Part shown: positions 1-11,315 of the stretch, piece after piece | Numbering within the stretch: position 1 is the stretch's first letter | How the letters are laid out: the number at the start of each line of letters is the position of its first letter | Assembly (NCBI GenBank): GCA_941918925.1 | Contig: OW799233.1 | Location: 79,177,797-79,241,796, forward strand | Source of the DNA: Phyto melanocephala | Lineage: Eukaryota; Arthropoda; Insecta; Diptera; Rhinophoridae | Direction: 5' to 3' | Length of the DNA stretch: 64,000 nt | The notes under the pieces: generated by a model | Databases searched by the model: none | What the model was told of the DNA's origin: nothing | Seen by the model: only the letters and a program-made list of their open reading frames with translations | Made by a program: the position numbers and the translations under genes

Positions 1-2217
1 CTACGTCCATAATTGCCTACCAACACACTTTTCCCTAGCAAATAACTTCACCTCTTTATTAGATTATTTTCTTTTAAGCCGGGTTTCCGATGTTGTCTAT
101 AACAGTCAGATGCAATTTCCATTTTTTTCTTCAGATCATAGTTTTATTATTCTTTCTATTAAATTTTCCTCTCAGTTACATAATTTCCCCTTTGAATTTA
201 AAGACTACAATAGACTAGATTATAATAGCATAAGCCAACGTTTTAGTCAGTTTGATATTTCTCCCATTTTTAACACTAACGATATTGAATTACAACTATC
301 TACTCTTAATGCCTTAGTTCATGATCTCTATGATTATGTTCCAACATCTAGAACTAGATCTAATTCTTATGACTCTTTATGGATAAATTCTAGAGAGATT
401 ATTCAGGCTAGATCTAATAGAGATCTTGCTTATGGAGCATACCTTAGAAATCGGTCTAACGTTAATTGGAGGACTTACTGTAAATTACGTAATAAAACTA
501 AATCTTTAATTAGAAAAGCTCGTCATAAATATGGTGAAGGTTTGTTTGCTGGTGTTAATAATAAGCAGCTATGGAGTAGAAATACGTATGGTTCTGACAA
601 CTTAGAATACAATGAATTAGATGTAGAAGACATAGCAAGAACTTTTTTAAGCAATCTTATGCCTAATAGTTATAGTGACTTAGAACTTGACAACCTTATA
701 GATAATACTGATTCATTTTTCTTTATCCCGGTTAGGGAGTATGATATTACTATTGCTTTCAATTCGATTAAATCTAATTCTTCTGGTCATGGCAGTATTC
801 CAATTAAATATATCAAGATTATATATCCCCTTATTTCTAATATTCTTCTTCATCATAGATTTAATATTTTTACTTGTTCTTATTTTCCTAATTCTTGGAA
901 ACTTGGCCGTGTTATACCAATTCCTAAAAATGTGCTTTTTGATAAAGATAACTTACGTCCGATAGCATTTTACCTGCTATATCAAAAATTATTAAAAATA
1001 TAAAGTCTCAAATATTAGCTCATTTTGAAGAATTTTCTTTTATTCATCCAAGTCAGTTTGCTTTCAAACATAATCTTAACTCTACGTCTTTGCTTCTTTC
1101 TCTTACCGAATCTATCAGGAGAAAATTAGATAGACATATTAATTGTACGTTAGTTTCTTTAGATCTTTGCAAAGCTTTTGACCGTATTAATCACACTATG
1201 CTAATAGGTAAACTTAATAGAATTTTTTTTCTCAATCTGCTTGTAAATTAATTTATTCCTTTATTTCTAATCGATCTCAATATGTGTCTATTAAGGACTG
1301 TCGTTCTAGTATAGGCCATGTTACGTCGGGTGTACCTCAAGGTTCAGTACTGGGTCCTATATTTTTTCTTGCCTATATAAATGATTGCATTCCAATTTTG
1401 AGCAATAGTTTTTGTCAATCAGTTTTGTTTGCTGATGATATTTTCTTATTATATTCATATGATTCTAGGAGTATATACAACTCAGAGATTTGTACTAATA
1501 ATCACCTTTATTCTATCTCTAATTGGATGGATTTGAAGTTAATCCAGTTAAAACGAAGGCATTAAGCTTTAATACATCTAATTTAGCTTTTTCTAATCCA
1601 AGAATATATTTTAATGGTCAAGCAATCTTATTTGTCCAATCTCTCAAATGTCTTGGTGTTATTGTGGATTCTAAACTAAATTTTAATGATCATATTAATT
1701 TTATCGCAAATGAAAGTTTTATTATTTTAAGAAAGCTTTATTCTTTAAGAGCATATACGCCGCAACATGTAAGAAATCGGCTTGCTATTTCACTTGTCAT
1801 GTCTCGTATTAACTATTGCCTTAAAGTTTTCCCTGTAATGTTAACATTATTGAAAAAAATAGTACGCTACGTATTTAATGTTAAAATTGGAGAACACAAT
1901 AGAACCTCTAATCTTATTCCAATATTTTTGAAATGTAAATTTAAGGATTATTTAAATCTTCGTATTTTACTTCACTTTTACACGGTTATTAAATCTGGGA
2001 AGCCCAATTTCCTTGCTAATGAGTTTTCTTTTATTAACTCAACACGTAATGTTCAAATTCTTGTTACTCTAGGACATCTAACTATTTTTGATCACTCTTT
2101 GTGAAAAGAGTTCACCGTGTCTGGAGTCTGCTTCCTAGAGATCTTAAGCTTTTTTCTTATTCTTCTAATACCTATAAGAAAAAATTATTAGATTACTTTA
2201 ATGATACTCTATCTTAA
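1..2217 (+). pseudogene. LINE A ORF2: endonuclease C-terminus plus reverse transcriptase, frameshifted
   Basis: The first segment contains SSDHSFI near 135-155, the C-terminal SDH motif of the AP-endonuclease domain. The linker and RT then follow: DNLRPIA near 945, SLDLCKAFDRINH near 1155-1193, SGVPQGSVLGP near 1328-1360, and the catalytic FADDIFLL near 1429-1452, so the polymerase Asp pair is present. The thumb region has NPVKTKALSF and CLGVIVDSKLNF. Reading frame is lost near 967, in a T run at 1221-1230, near 1530 and near 2101, so it cannot make a full protein. The thumb is clearly homologous to the minus-strand LINE at 20379-21296. Confidence 0.85.
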
Positions 2218-2521
2218 TTTCTACATTGGATATAGGGTTATAATATATTATAAAATAATATACTGCTTTTATTTTTATTATGTTTTTGGTAATATTTATA
2301 TGGCTGGCGAGCCAAATAATATAATTAAATAATCAATTAATTTTTCTTTTATTCAGTTTTTTATATACTTTGTTTTATTAAATAATGTTTCTTTACATTT
2401 ATTTTTTCTTTATATGAATAAATTTATTAATATTTCTTTATGGATAGTTTTAAATTGTACAATACATATCTTATTGGTAATGAAGGCTTTCATTGTATTG
2501 ATGTTAAATAAATAAATAAAT
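1..2521 (+). mobile_element. LINE A, (TAAA)n-tailed non-LTR retrotransposon, 5' end outside window
   Basis: The element runs from the window edge to an A-rich microsatellite tail (TAAATAAATAAATAAATG, 2505-2521). Coding homology stops near 2217 and is followed by about 290 bp of AT-rich 3' UTR. The tail type and RT motifs fit the CR1/Jockey group of LINEs; the exact clade is inference. Confidence 0.85.
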
Positions 2522-2795
2522 GATCAAAAATGTATTTTTTATTTATATTTATGTATGTATATAAAAACGAAAGTCCACTATATGTTACTAAACTATCTGT
2601 ACGATTGTGATAAAACATTGGCATGATCTTCCAAAGATGTACCTACGCAATGTCGCAGACACAATTATTAGTAAGGTTGGTCCTGGTCTTTTACATACCA
2701 CTAGTACAAAACACTTCACACAAAATCAACTGGATACATTGTCCTAATGCAATGTAACTAATGGGAGCAATAGCCAGAAATTATAGAGTTCCATA
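2522..2795. other. Spacer between two LINEs with a 10-bp-stem palindrome
   Basis: There is no gene here. The less AT-rich stretch 2600-2760 has a short open frame that I could not assign. A perfect hairpin, AGAGTTCCAT and its reverse complement, lies at about 2788-2812, at the 5' truncation point of the following LINE. Confidence 0.4.
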
Positions 2796-4641
2796 ATAAT
2801 GGAACTCTAAGCAGTTGTCGATAATTAAGAACCTCAAGAACAAACGTTACAGGCAATATAAAAAAACTGGTTTAATCACAGATTATGGAAGATACTCTGC
2901 TGCACGGGCTGCTTATAACACGCTGAATACTAAATTATATAATAAATACTTAAATGATATGAGATCTAATTTTAAAAATGACCCAAAATCCTTTTATAAA
3001 TTTGTCAACTCCAAAAGAAAATCTTCTAGCTTCCCGACTATCATGAACCATCTAAGTCAAGAATCCCGTGACGACTTAGTCATAAGTAACATGTTTGCGG
3101 ATTTCTTCAGTGCAACATATTCCGATAACCAATACGATAATTCAACTAACTACCCTTATCCGATAATGCACAATCAATCAATATCATTTCCGCCTATACA
3201 CTATGATGATGTTGTAAAAAACTTAAAGAATCTGAAACCTACAAACCAAAGTGTACCTGACGGCATTCCTAGTTGTCTACTTTCAAATTGTGCTCATGCT
3301 TTGGCGACTCCATTAACAATTATGTTTAATATATCACTAAAATACGGTTATTTCCCTAAAGCTTGGAAAGAGTCATATATTATTCCTTTATTTAAATCTG
3401 GAAATAAGTCTCGAGTTGTAAACTACAGAGGTATAGTTAAATTAAGTATGATTCCTAAACTTTTCGAAAAATGTATTACCGAATCTCTGTATTACCGAAT
3501 CTACAATTGACATTCTTAATTAATCGAGGATTTGCTAATGGTCAGTGTACTGACGTCATCTACACGGACTTTAGTAAAGCTTTTGATAAAGTCAACCATA
3601 TTTTGTTAATCAAAAAGCTTAATTTGTTGGGATTTACCAATAATAGTTTGGCTTGGATTAATTCATATCTAACGGACAGAAACCAACGTGTTTGCTTCAA
3701 TAATACTCTATCTAAACATATAACAGTTAAATCTGGAGTTCCACAAGGCAGCCATCTTGGACCAATTTTATTTACCCTGTTTATAAATGATCTTCCAAAT
3801 GCTATTAAATTTTCTAATGTTCTTATGTACGCAGATGACGTAAAATTTTTTCATATCGGTAATAACTTTGGTAATTATAATCTGCTGCAACAAGACCTAG
3901 ATAGTTTCTTGTGTATGGTGTAATACTAACTTAATGGATTTGAATTTAAATAAATGTAAACACATGCACTTTTCCCGTAAAACAGAAGAAATAAGCTCAT
4001 TCTTCTTGAATGGTTACAAACTGGAACTGGTTGATTCAATAGTTGATTTGGGTATTCTATTTGATGTTAAACTTAATTTTAATCAGCATATTACCCTAAT
4101 ATCTAATAAAGCTCGTGGGATTCTTGCTTTCATAAAACGCTGGGCCAAGGAATTTTCGGAACCTTACATCACTAAACAGCTCTATACATCTTTAGTAAGG
4201 CCAATATTAGAATTCGGATCAATTATCTGGAATCCTCAATATAATTTGTATTCTGCTAAACAATTTCTGTTGTTTTGCTTACGTCACCTTTTTCGAAATA
4301 GTGTTTTAAATTTACCATCTTACAAATCAAGACTTGCACTAATTAAACTTTCTACTCTACAGAGCTGTAGAACAATGCTAAATGTAACGTTTGTTATCGA
4401 ATTGATTAACGGAGATGTATGCTCTAGTTTCCTGCTAAGCAACTTATCCTTCAATATTCCACATCGTCCAACTAGAAATTTCAACCCATTGCACGTGCAA
4501 TTTTTTCGTCGAAATTGTGCTAATGATAATCCTTTTAGAATAATTTGTTGCGATTTTAATAATCTTTATCATTTAATTGACTTTTCTGTTAGTGTTAATA
4601 TTATTAAGAGAAATATCATAGTGTTTTTAAATTCGTAATTG
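2796..4641 (+). pseudogene. LINE B reverse transcriptase, broken in three segments
   Basis: Segment 1 (to 3510) carries the linker and RT N-terminus, with FPKAWKESYIIPLFKSG and VVNYRGI. Segment 2 (3471-3923) carries YTDFSKAFDKVNH, SGVPQGSHLGPILF and the catalytic MYADDVKFF. Segment 3 (3934-4638) carries LNLNKCKHMHFSRK and DLGILFDVKLNFNQHI. A deletion plus frame change near 3480 removes part of the fingers domain. A second break near 3925 separates the palm from the thumb. No endonuclease remains. Confidence 0.85.
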
Positions 4642-4730
4642 TAATATATTTCTGTCACTTTATTTTAATAGTCTGTAAGGATTTATACCATAGACTAACT
4701 TAAATAAATAAATAAATAAATAAATAAAAA
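2796..4730 (+). mobile_element. LINE B, 5'-truncated non-LTR retrotransposon with (TAAA)n tail
   Basis: RT homology starts abruptly near 2796 and ends near 4641, then a short 3' UTR leads to a (TAAA)n tail at 4701-4730. It is a different family from LINE A: the palm reads SGVPQGSHLGP rather than SGVPQGSVLGP. Both lie head to tail on the plus strand. Confidence 0.85.
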
Positions 4731-5105
4731 ATACATTATAAACAATGTTCATATTGCCAAAAATATACTTAAACATTTTCCGGCCACTAAAAGTTTTTCA
4801 CTCACATGAATTTATTAGTTTTCACTACACTTATGTATACTTGGCGATGTTGTGACAATAAAAATATTAAATAAATAAAGAAAATTGCACCAAAATTCTT
4901 TATTTAATTTTTCTATTTTTTCCTGCCACTGAAATTTGTCCACACCAACACATGAATGTACCTCTTATAGATTGCACTATCACTCGGCGATGTTCAGAAA
5001 ATTAAAATAAATTATATAAATAAAGCTAATAGCACAAAAATTTTAATTATTTGTGCACCAAAGCTCTTTATTTAATTTTTCAATTTAATACAACAATTAA
5101 AATAA
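4731..5105. repeat. AT-rich spacer with a diverged two-copy tandem duplication
   Basis: The word 'ctttatttaatttttc' recurs at about 4897 and 5065, in the shared context GCACCAAA and CGGCGATGTT. This suggests two diverged copies of a 140-170 bp unit. No coding region is seen. Confidence 0.4.
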
Positions 5106-5562
5106 AACAAGTAAGAGTGCTATATTAGGCCGTCCCGAATCTTATATACCCTTCACAGCGTGTTGTCATGCAATAACAATAGTTTGTATCACCATTCATC
5201 TCATGAAATACGTACATACTTAAAAAAACATACATATATAAAAACATCCCATTGTAAAATTATAAATTTACGTATGTATGTATGTTTAAAAAAAATAATA
5301 ATTAAAATATATATAATAAATATAAAACAAATAAAAAATAATACCCAGGTGAGGTAGTAAAATATCAGAAATATTCGGGAGTAAATCGTTTTTGTAAATC
5401 ATAAACATCGGTACATAAACAATTGAGATATGAGCAAAAAACCACGACCACCTGGTTTTTTTTCGCAACAACAACATACCAACGTGGTATACTGGCATGA
5501 CTACCCGTTGTGAAGAATATATAAGGTTCGGCACGGCCGAATATAGCGCTCTTGTTTCTTGT
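5106..5562. mobile_element. Two HINE/DINE-1-like 3' ends in inverted orientation
   Basis: At 5106 a minus-strand 3' end begins AACAAGTAAGAGTGC, followed by a degraded GGC...GCC stem and TATACCCTTCAC. At 5398-5562 a plus-strand 3' end reads GGTTCGGCACGGCCGAA, then ATATAGCGCTCTTG. Both match the 3' termini of the other HINEs in this window, so two elements (or one foldback rearrangement) abut tail to tail with AT-rich sequence between. Confidence 0.7.
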
Positions 5563-5681
5563 ACTTTTTGATAATAATATTTGTAGACATTTTCTAAATC
5601 AACTTAAAATAATACATACATATGCATATACATACTATATATATGTACATGTTAAAATGTATATAATAAACTAATATTGTA

Positions 5682-6425
5682 TCTTCTATCTATATATATA
5701 AAAGTGAAACTCTGTCTGTGTGTTAGCTATAGACTCCGAAACTGTAAAACCGACCGGACTCAAACTTTAGCAACTTGTTGTACTCATACCAGGGAGTGTT
5801 TATGGGTGCAAAAAAGTGGGCGGGCTACGCCCATAAAAAATTAGTTATAATTTTTAGCTATTTGCACTTGACCGATTTTTCTGAAACTTTGCACACATAT
5901 TGAGCTGTCATGACTATATAATTTCGTGATAATAAAAGTGGGCGGGGCCACGCCCATAAAAAAAGGTTATAATTTTGAGGTACTTGCACTGGACCGATTT
6001 TTCTGAAACTTTGCACACACATATTAAGCTGTCATGACTATATAATTTCGTGATTAGAAAAGTGGGCAGTGCCACGCCCATAAAAAAGTTATAATTTTGA
6101 GGTACTTGCACTGGACCAATTTTTCTGAAACTTTGCACACATATTGAACTGTCAGGACTTTACATTTTTGTGATTTGTGGGCGGTGCCACGCCCATAAAA
6201 AAAGTTATCATTTGCAGCTACTTGAACTTCACTGATTTATCAAAAACTTTGCACACACATATTGAGCTCTTATGATTATACAATTTCGTGATTAGAAAAG
6301 TAAGGAGTGCCACGCCCATTAAAAAAAGTTATAATTTTTAGCTTTTTGCACTTGTTATTCAATTTTAATTTATAATGGATTTTTATTCATTAAGGGGCGT
6401 AGCAACGCGCGCCGTGCTTTTCTAG
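5682..6425 (+). mobile_element. Non-autonomous Helitron with about 120-bp internal tandem repeats
   Basis: The 5' end is TCTTCTATCTATATATATAA preceded by A. The 3' end has an imperfect hairpin (AGCAACG/CGTGCT) followed by TTTTCTAG and then host T at 6426. This fits Helitron rules: 5' TC, 3' hairpin plus CTRR, insertion between A and T. Inside, 'gtgggcgg..ccacgcccataaaa' followed by 'acttgcactggaccgattttt' recurs about every 115-124 bp (about 5816, 5938, 6062, 6177, 6300). No Rep/helicase coding is present. Confidence 0.8.
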
Positions 6426-6673
6426 TATTATATAAATGCGATATACATATACATAAGAAATTAAACTGCGTAAAATTATTTTATCGTGTATATACATACA
6501 TATACACAATAATTTGATATTTATATTATTTTATGCTATATTTACTTTTTATATTATTTTATATTTGGGTGATTCACAAGGTGTCTTATCATGTCATATT
6601 GTCCTATTGTCCTAAAATTTTGCAATGGGTTAAAAATGTTGTTATTGCTTTTCAAACAAAAAATGTCTTATAA
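6426..6673. other. AT-rich spacer, nothing recognised
   Basis: Contains ATATACATACATA runs and no credible ORF or repeat boundary. Confidence 0.4.
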
Positions 6674-7631
6674 TAGGTTCGTTCGAGTACTTTTACTGCA
6701 CTTTGTTGTAAATGAGTAATAATTTAGTAAATTGAAAATTTTACTCTCAAAAAGAGAATTTGTCCAAAAAAGTACTCGAACAGACATTTGTAAAAATTCG
6801 TAAGATTGAAGCAACAGCTGATGGCAAATAAATAAAGTTTAATCAGTCGTGATTCAGCTCTGGTCGGCTCAAGAGCTCGCGCGTCATTGCCATTATTTCT
6901 TAAGGGCAATCAGGCCGTCCTTTTCATCCGTCTTCGAGAGTTTCACGTCTCACTCTCGCATTGGTTAATTGCGTGGCGTCGGTTAACTGTACTGAGGTAC
7001 AGTCACCCGGAGTCTCAATTAACCTTTGCAAAAATTTTAAAGTAAAGAATATTCGCGTTCAGCTCCACCTTCCTATATGAAGGTATAGGTCGACTTACGG
7101 ATTCTGAACCTGTGTGGGATACCCTGGCTCTATGGTTTTATAACCTTGCCATTAAAATTAAAAAACAAACAAAAAAAAAAAAATAAAGTTTAATGGGAAC
7201 TATGTACATACATACATATGTGCAAATATGTATTTAAGTATGTATACCTGCGCCAGATTCAGGCAGTTCCATTTTTTCATCTGTAGACATTGTTAACTAA
7301 CTTTATTTCACAAACAATTTAAATTTAATAATATTTTGCACTTTTGCTTGGATTTTCCTTTTTTTTAATGTTTTTTTCACAAATTGTATACTTTTTGTTT
7401 ACTTACTTTTGTTTGTTTACCTTTTGAATCATATGATTTTGGTTTTGCTAAATCTTACTGCAAGAAATTTCTGTTGTAAAAATTTGCAAATACTCAGTCA
7501 AGAACTGTCACTTTTCGCTCTCTATTTGTGCTCTCATTTACTACAAATTTGTGTAAAAGAACGCAATTTCGTAAAATGCAGTAAAAATTTGTACAAATTC
7601 GTACAAATTTGTGAGTTCTCGAACGTACCTA
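6674..7631. mobile_element. TIR element (TAGGTNCGTTCGAGNAC ends) interrupted by a retroposon
   Basis: The left end reads TAGGTTCGTTCGAGTAC at 6674. The right end is its inverse, TAGGTACGTTCGAGAAC read on the minus strand from 7631. Both ends continue into a related TTTTACTGCA motif. An extra inverted copy of GTTCGAGTACTTTT lies near 6766-6781. I found no exact TSD. It has no coding capacity; the superfamily is unresolved. Confidence 0.55.
6844..7180 (+). mobile_element. 337-bp retroposon with perfect 14-bp TSD, probably an internally deleted Jockey-type LINE
   Basis: AAATAAAGTTTAAT occurs at 6830-6843 and 7181-7194 and brackets a segment that starts CAGTCGTGATTCAGCTC and ends in a 12-A run. 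It is markedly more GC-rich than its surroundings. A CAGTC start is typical of the Pol II internal promoter of Jockey-group LINEs. No tRNA-like A/B boxes were seen. I infer a short derivative with an intact 5' end and 3' tail but no ORF. Confidence 0.75.
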
Positions 7632-7950
7632 ATAATATAACTTTGTACGCTATGTTTATTGTGCTATCGTATTTAATAAGCAGAGGCCTGTGCTAAACGG
7701 CAAAGCCAAGCCGCAACAGTTTTTGTAAGCTGTCGCTGTTCACTGTATAATTTTATCGGGCCGACATCCAATTTTGAGCGCAGTTTCTAATTTTTGATAA
7801 CAAATCACTGGTGGCGTCAAATAAGATCGGCTAAGGACTCTGCTGTTTTTGTTTATCAAACAAAATTAATTTTATTTGTAATTTATTTACTTGAGTTTGC
7901 CATTACAACATCTAAAATATACTTTTCGCACAAACTGGCTATTATTTTGT
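7632..7950. other. Spacer, no gene seen
   Basis: AT-rich with a slightly GC-richer patch at 7690-7840; nothing is assignable. Confidence 0.4.
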
Positions 7951-8584
7951 TTTTTATACCCGCCACCAAAAAAATGGTGGGGGTATATTCATTTTGTCAT
8001 TCCGTTTGTAACACATCGAAATATCCATTTTAGACTCCATAAAGTATATATATTCTGAATCAGGGTTTGATTTGATAACGATCTAGCTATGTCCGTCCGT
8101 CTGTCCGTCTGTCCGTCTGTCCGTCTGTTGAAAGCACGATAGAGGTCGCACCGAAAAAGCTAGGGGGCTCAAATTTTGCCAGAATCTTTCTTATAGACAA
8201 GGTTTGTTTGGTATTGAAAATGGGCTAAATCGGAATATTAGGAAGGGAGTTATAGCTCGAAAAGCAAGAGTAGGTCGAAAAAACCGTGTCCTTCAAACAT
8301 CGAATAAAATGGAATTGTGTCCAAACGCATTAACGTAGACTCATGAAACTTCGAATATATATTTCCTGAGTAAAAACAATATTTCTCTTCAAAAATTATC
8401 TAAATCTATGCATTAGGAGAGGAGTTATCGATCAAAATGTACGAAAATTTATACCGCACAGTGTATTTTTCGGTATATTTAAAAACAAAAACGTCATAAA
8501 AGCAACAAAATTGGATGTACGACTCTGAAATTTTGCACACTTTGCTTTTTGGTGAGACGCTTTTTTGTAACGGAAAATCAATGT

Positions 8585-9900
8585 GCCACGCCCACTTTTA
8601 CGCCCACCTCCCATATAACGTTTTACCTAAACATCATATAATTGCTCTATTAATAAGGATTTTGGAATAATAAAGGGCTATATTGAAACACCTAAGTTGT
8701 ACTCATTAGCAAAAACAACTTTGACACGCCTACTATAACGCCCACTTTTCACGTTATATACCGTTAATGAAATTTAAAAGCTCATAAAGCCGCCAAAATT
8801 AGAAGTGTGATGATCAAATTTGCTACGTATATCCTACTAGGAAGTATCATTACTGTGCCAGAAAATTAAGGTGCCACGCCCACTTTTACGCCCACCTCCC
8901 ATATAACGTTTTACCCAAAATTCATATAATTTCTCTATTAATAAAGATTTTGGAATAAAAAAATGCTATATTGAAACACCTAAGTTGTACTCATTAGCAA
9001 AAACAACTTTGACACGCCTACTATAACGCCCACTTTTCACGTTATCTACCGTTAATGCAATTTAAAAGCTCATAAAACCGCCAAAATTAGAAGTGTGATG
9101 ATCAAATTTGCTACGTATATCCTCCTAGGAAGTATCATTACTGTGCCAGAAAATTAAGGTGCCACGCCCACTTTTACGCCCACCTCCCATATAACGTTTT
9201 ACCCAAAATTCATATAATTTCTCTATTAATAAAAATTTTGGAATAACAAAGAGCTATATTGAAACACCTAAGTTGTACTCATTAGCAAAAACAACTTTCA
9301 CACGCCTACTATAACGCCCACTTTTCACGTTATCTACCGTTATAGAAGTTTAAAAGCTCATAAAACCGCCAAAATTAAAGGTGTGATGATCAAATTTGCT
9401 ACGTATATCCCTCTAGGCAATGTAATTACTGTACAAGGAAATTGAGGTGCCACGCCATTTTTTACGCCCACCTCCCATATAACGTTTTACCTAAAATTCA
9501 TATAATTTCTCTATTAATAAAGATTTTGGAATAATAAAGGGTTACATTGAAACACCTCAGTTGTACTCATTCGCAAAAACAACTTTGACATGCCTACTAT
9601 AACGCCCACTTTTCACGTTATCTACCGTTAATGAAATTTAAAAGCTCATAAAACTGCCAAAATTAGAGGTATGATGATCAAATTTGCTTCGTATATCCTT
9701 CTAATCAAGGTAGTCGTTGTGCCGAAAAGTTTAGGTAACACGCTCACTTTAACGCCCACCTCCCATAACGGTTTATCTTAAATTCATGTAATTTCTCTAT
9801 TGACAAAGTTCTTAGGAAAATAAAGGACTATATTGAAATATCGAAGTTGTATTTATTAGCAGAAACTTTATTGACACTATTACTTTAACGCCCACTTTCA
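8585..9900 (+). repeat. 288-bp tandem repeat block inside HINE copy A
   Basis: The phrase starting 'gccacgcccac' followed by 'acgcccacctcccatataac' begins at 8585, 8873, 9161 and 9449, exactly 288 bp apart. A more degraded fifth copy starts near 9735. Copies 2 and 3 are nearly identical, so part of the array was amplified recently. Confidence 0.85.
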
Positions 9901-9949
9901 TTAAAAATCTACATTCACAAAAGCATTTTAGTAGCATATCGAAGTTATA

Positions 9950-10566
9950 GAGGGTGGTTAAATTTTAAGTACCGATGTTGAATTTAAATAAAACACAAAT
10001 TATTTAGGATATTATTATTATTTCTTTTTGTAATGATAATATTTGTATGGTTCAATTATGTATTTAACAAAATATCGGCAAAATGGCCCCCCATCCTTGG
10101 CGCCACTCCACTATCTGATGGTCCAAATTTTCAATGACATTGTTTATGCTCAATTGTTGGGCATGATGATGAGTCGGGGTTGACTGCTCTTTTGCCACAC
10201 TATCGCAAAACCCAGCAGTGGTTCCCATTCAACGAACTAAGAAGGCATTCACAGATTTTCTAAAATTTTATACAGACCTGTTTTGCAGAAATTTAAATAT
10301 TTTTTACAATTCTCCCGATTGTGGACGAATTTGAACGATTATGTTGACCAAAATAATCACGAAGTGCACAAAATGCTCTTTGATTTGAACGCCCATTTTT
10401 ATAAAAAACCTTAATAACTTTAAAGCGTTGCTCATTTGCATATCTTTCCACGGATCAAATTGAGTAAGTTTGAGATTGAGAAATGTCAAGTGAAATGCAG
10501 AAAACAAATTTAAAGACTAGGTGTAGTTCACCTTCAACATGGGCCCTAAAAAATTTAACCACCCTC
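9950..10566 (-). mobile_element. Internally deleted mariner in HINE copy A
   Basis: The ends are GAGGGTGGTTAAATTTTAAG and its inverse, flanked by TA at 9948-9949 and 10567-10568. On the minus strand, remnants of a mariner-type transposase N-terminus (frame with YFGQHNRSNSSTIGRI) and C-terminus are joined without the DDE core. At 617 bp it is about half a mariner. Orientation and site are identical to the mariner in HINE copy B. Confidence 0.8.
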
Positions 10567-10712
10567 TACAAAGAAAGTGATACATATTTTATTATAAAGA
10601 TATTATTCAATAGCGATTAACAAAATAATAATTATTGTGCTTTAAATGTACACAAAATTGGTGGTGGGTATAAAAGATTCGGCACAGCCGAATATAGTGC
10701 TCTTACTTGTTT

Positions 10713-11315
10713 TACTTGTTTTTGGCATTATGAAAGAAAATATTTATTTTTATAATTGTTTTACATCAGCTGATTTAAATTCAAAATAGCACACTTAATT
10801 ATGAGGGGTTGTTCACAATAGTCTTAATTTTTCATGCTATTATTATAGGACATATGACTTTATGACACTACTGTGAATTTCCCAATTATATTTTTTCATG
10901 AATTTATTATGATTTTTCTTCAATTTTTATTACAAAGTGTGAAAAACTACTAAATGTATATAAAAATTACAATGAATGTAATAAGAAGTAAAAGAATTTA
11001 TTTTAAAATATGAGCACAATAATTACTCATTTTTTATATTAACAATACAATGATATACCGTTGACAATAATACTACATCTACACCTGAGCGAAATCTAGT
11101 AGATTTGATTTAAAATCTATACCGTTTACACCACTGCTTTTTGACGTTTTTCAAGATTTTGTTTTCCTTGGCGAAGGTCACACACGACGATTTTAATTGC
11201 CCAACTTTTTCCATATTTTCTTTTAAACTTGCTTTTATGTTCACACACGACGATTCCTTTGGCGATTTTTCTGTTTTGTTTAGCTTTTATTTTCTTACAT
11301 ATTGTCATTTGTGCC
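10713..11315. other. AT-rich spacer
   Basis: No gene. CACACACGACGATT occurs near 11180 and 11238 and inversely near 13395 (ATCGTCGTGTAACC). This is a possible remnant of an older inverted-repeat element spanning the region. Confidence 0.35.

Larger units (their letters stand above)
7951..10712 (+). mobile_element. HINE/DINE-1-like element, copy A, full-length, with 288-bp tandem array
   Basis: The 5' end has a hairpin of TATACCCGCCACC with TGGTGGGGGTATA, then 'catttt agactccataaagtatata' and a (GTCTGTCC)n microsatellite at 8090-8128. The 3' end has the stem-loop TTCGGCACAGCCGAA, then TGCTCTTACTTGTTT. This is the layout of Helentron-associated elements such as Drosophila DINE-1. A mariner lies inside at 9950-10566. 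No protein is encoded. Confidence 0.8.

Noticed and set aside
5914..6138. 74-codon minus-strand open frame
   Set aside because: Lies inside the Helitron tandem repeats and repeats itself; it follows the repeat period, not a gene.
8432..8614. 60-codon minus-strand frame, with a near copy at 25139-25321
   Set aside because: Both lie in HINE internal repeats; the similarity is due to the repeat, and other HINE copies break the frame.
8585..9900. CRISPR-like regularly spaced repeats
   Set aside because: Units are contiguous 288-bp tandem repeats within a eukaryotic HINE, without short repeats and unique spacers.
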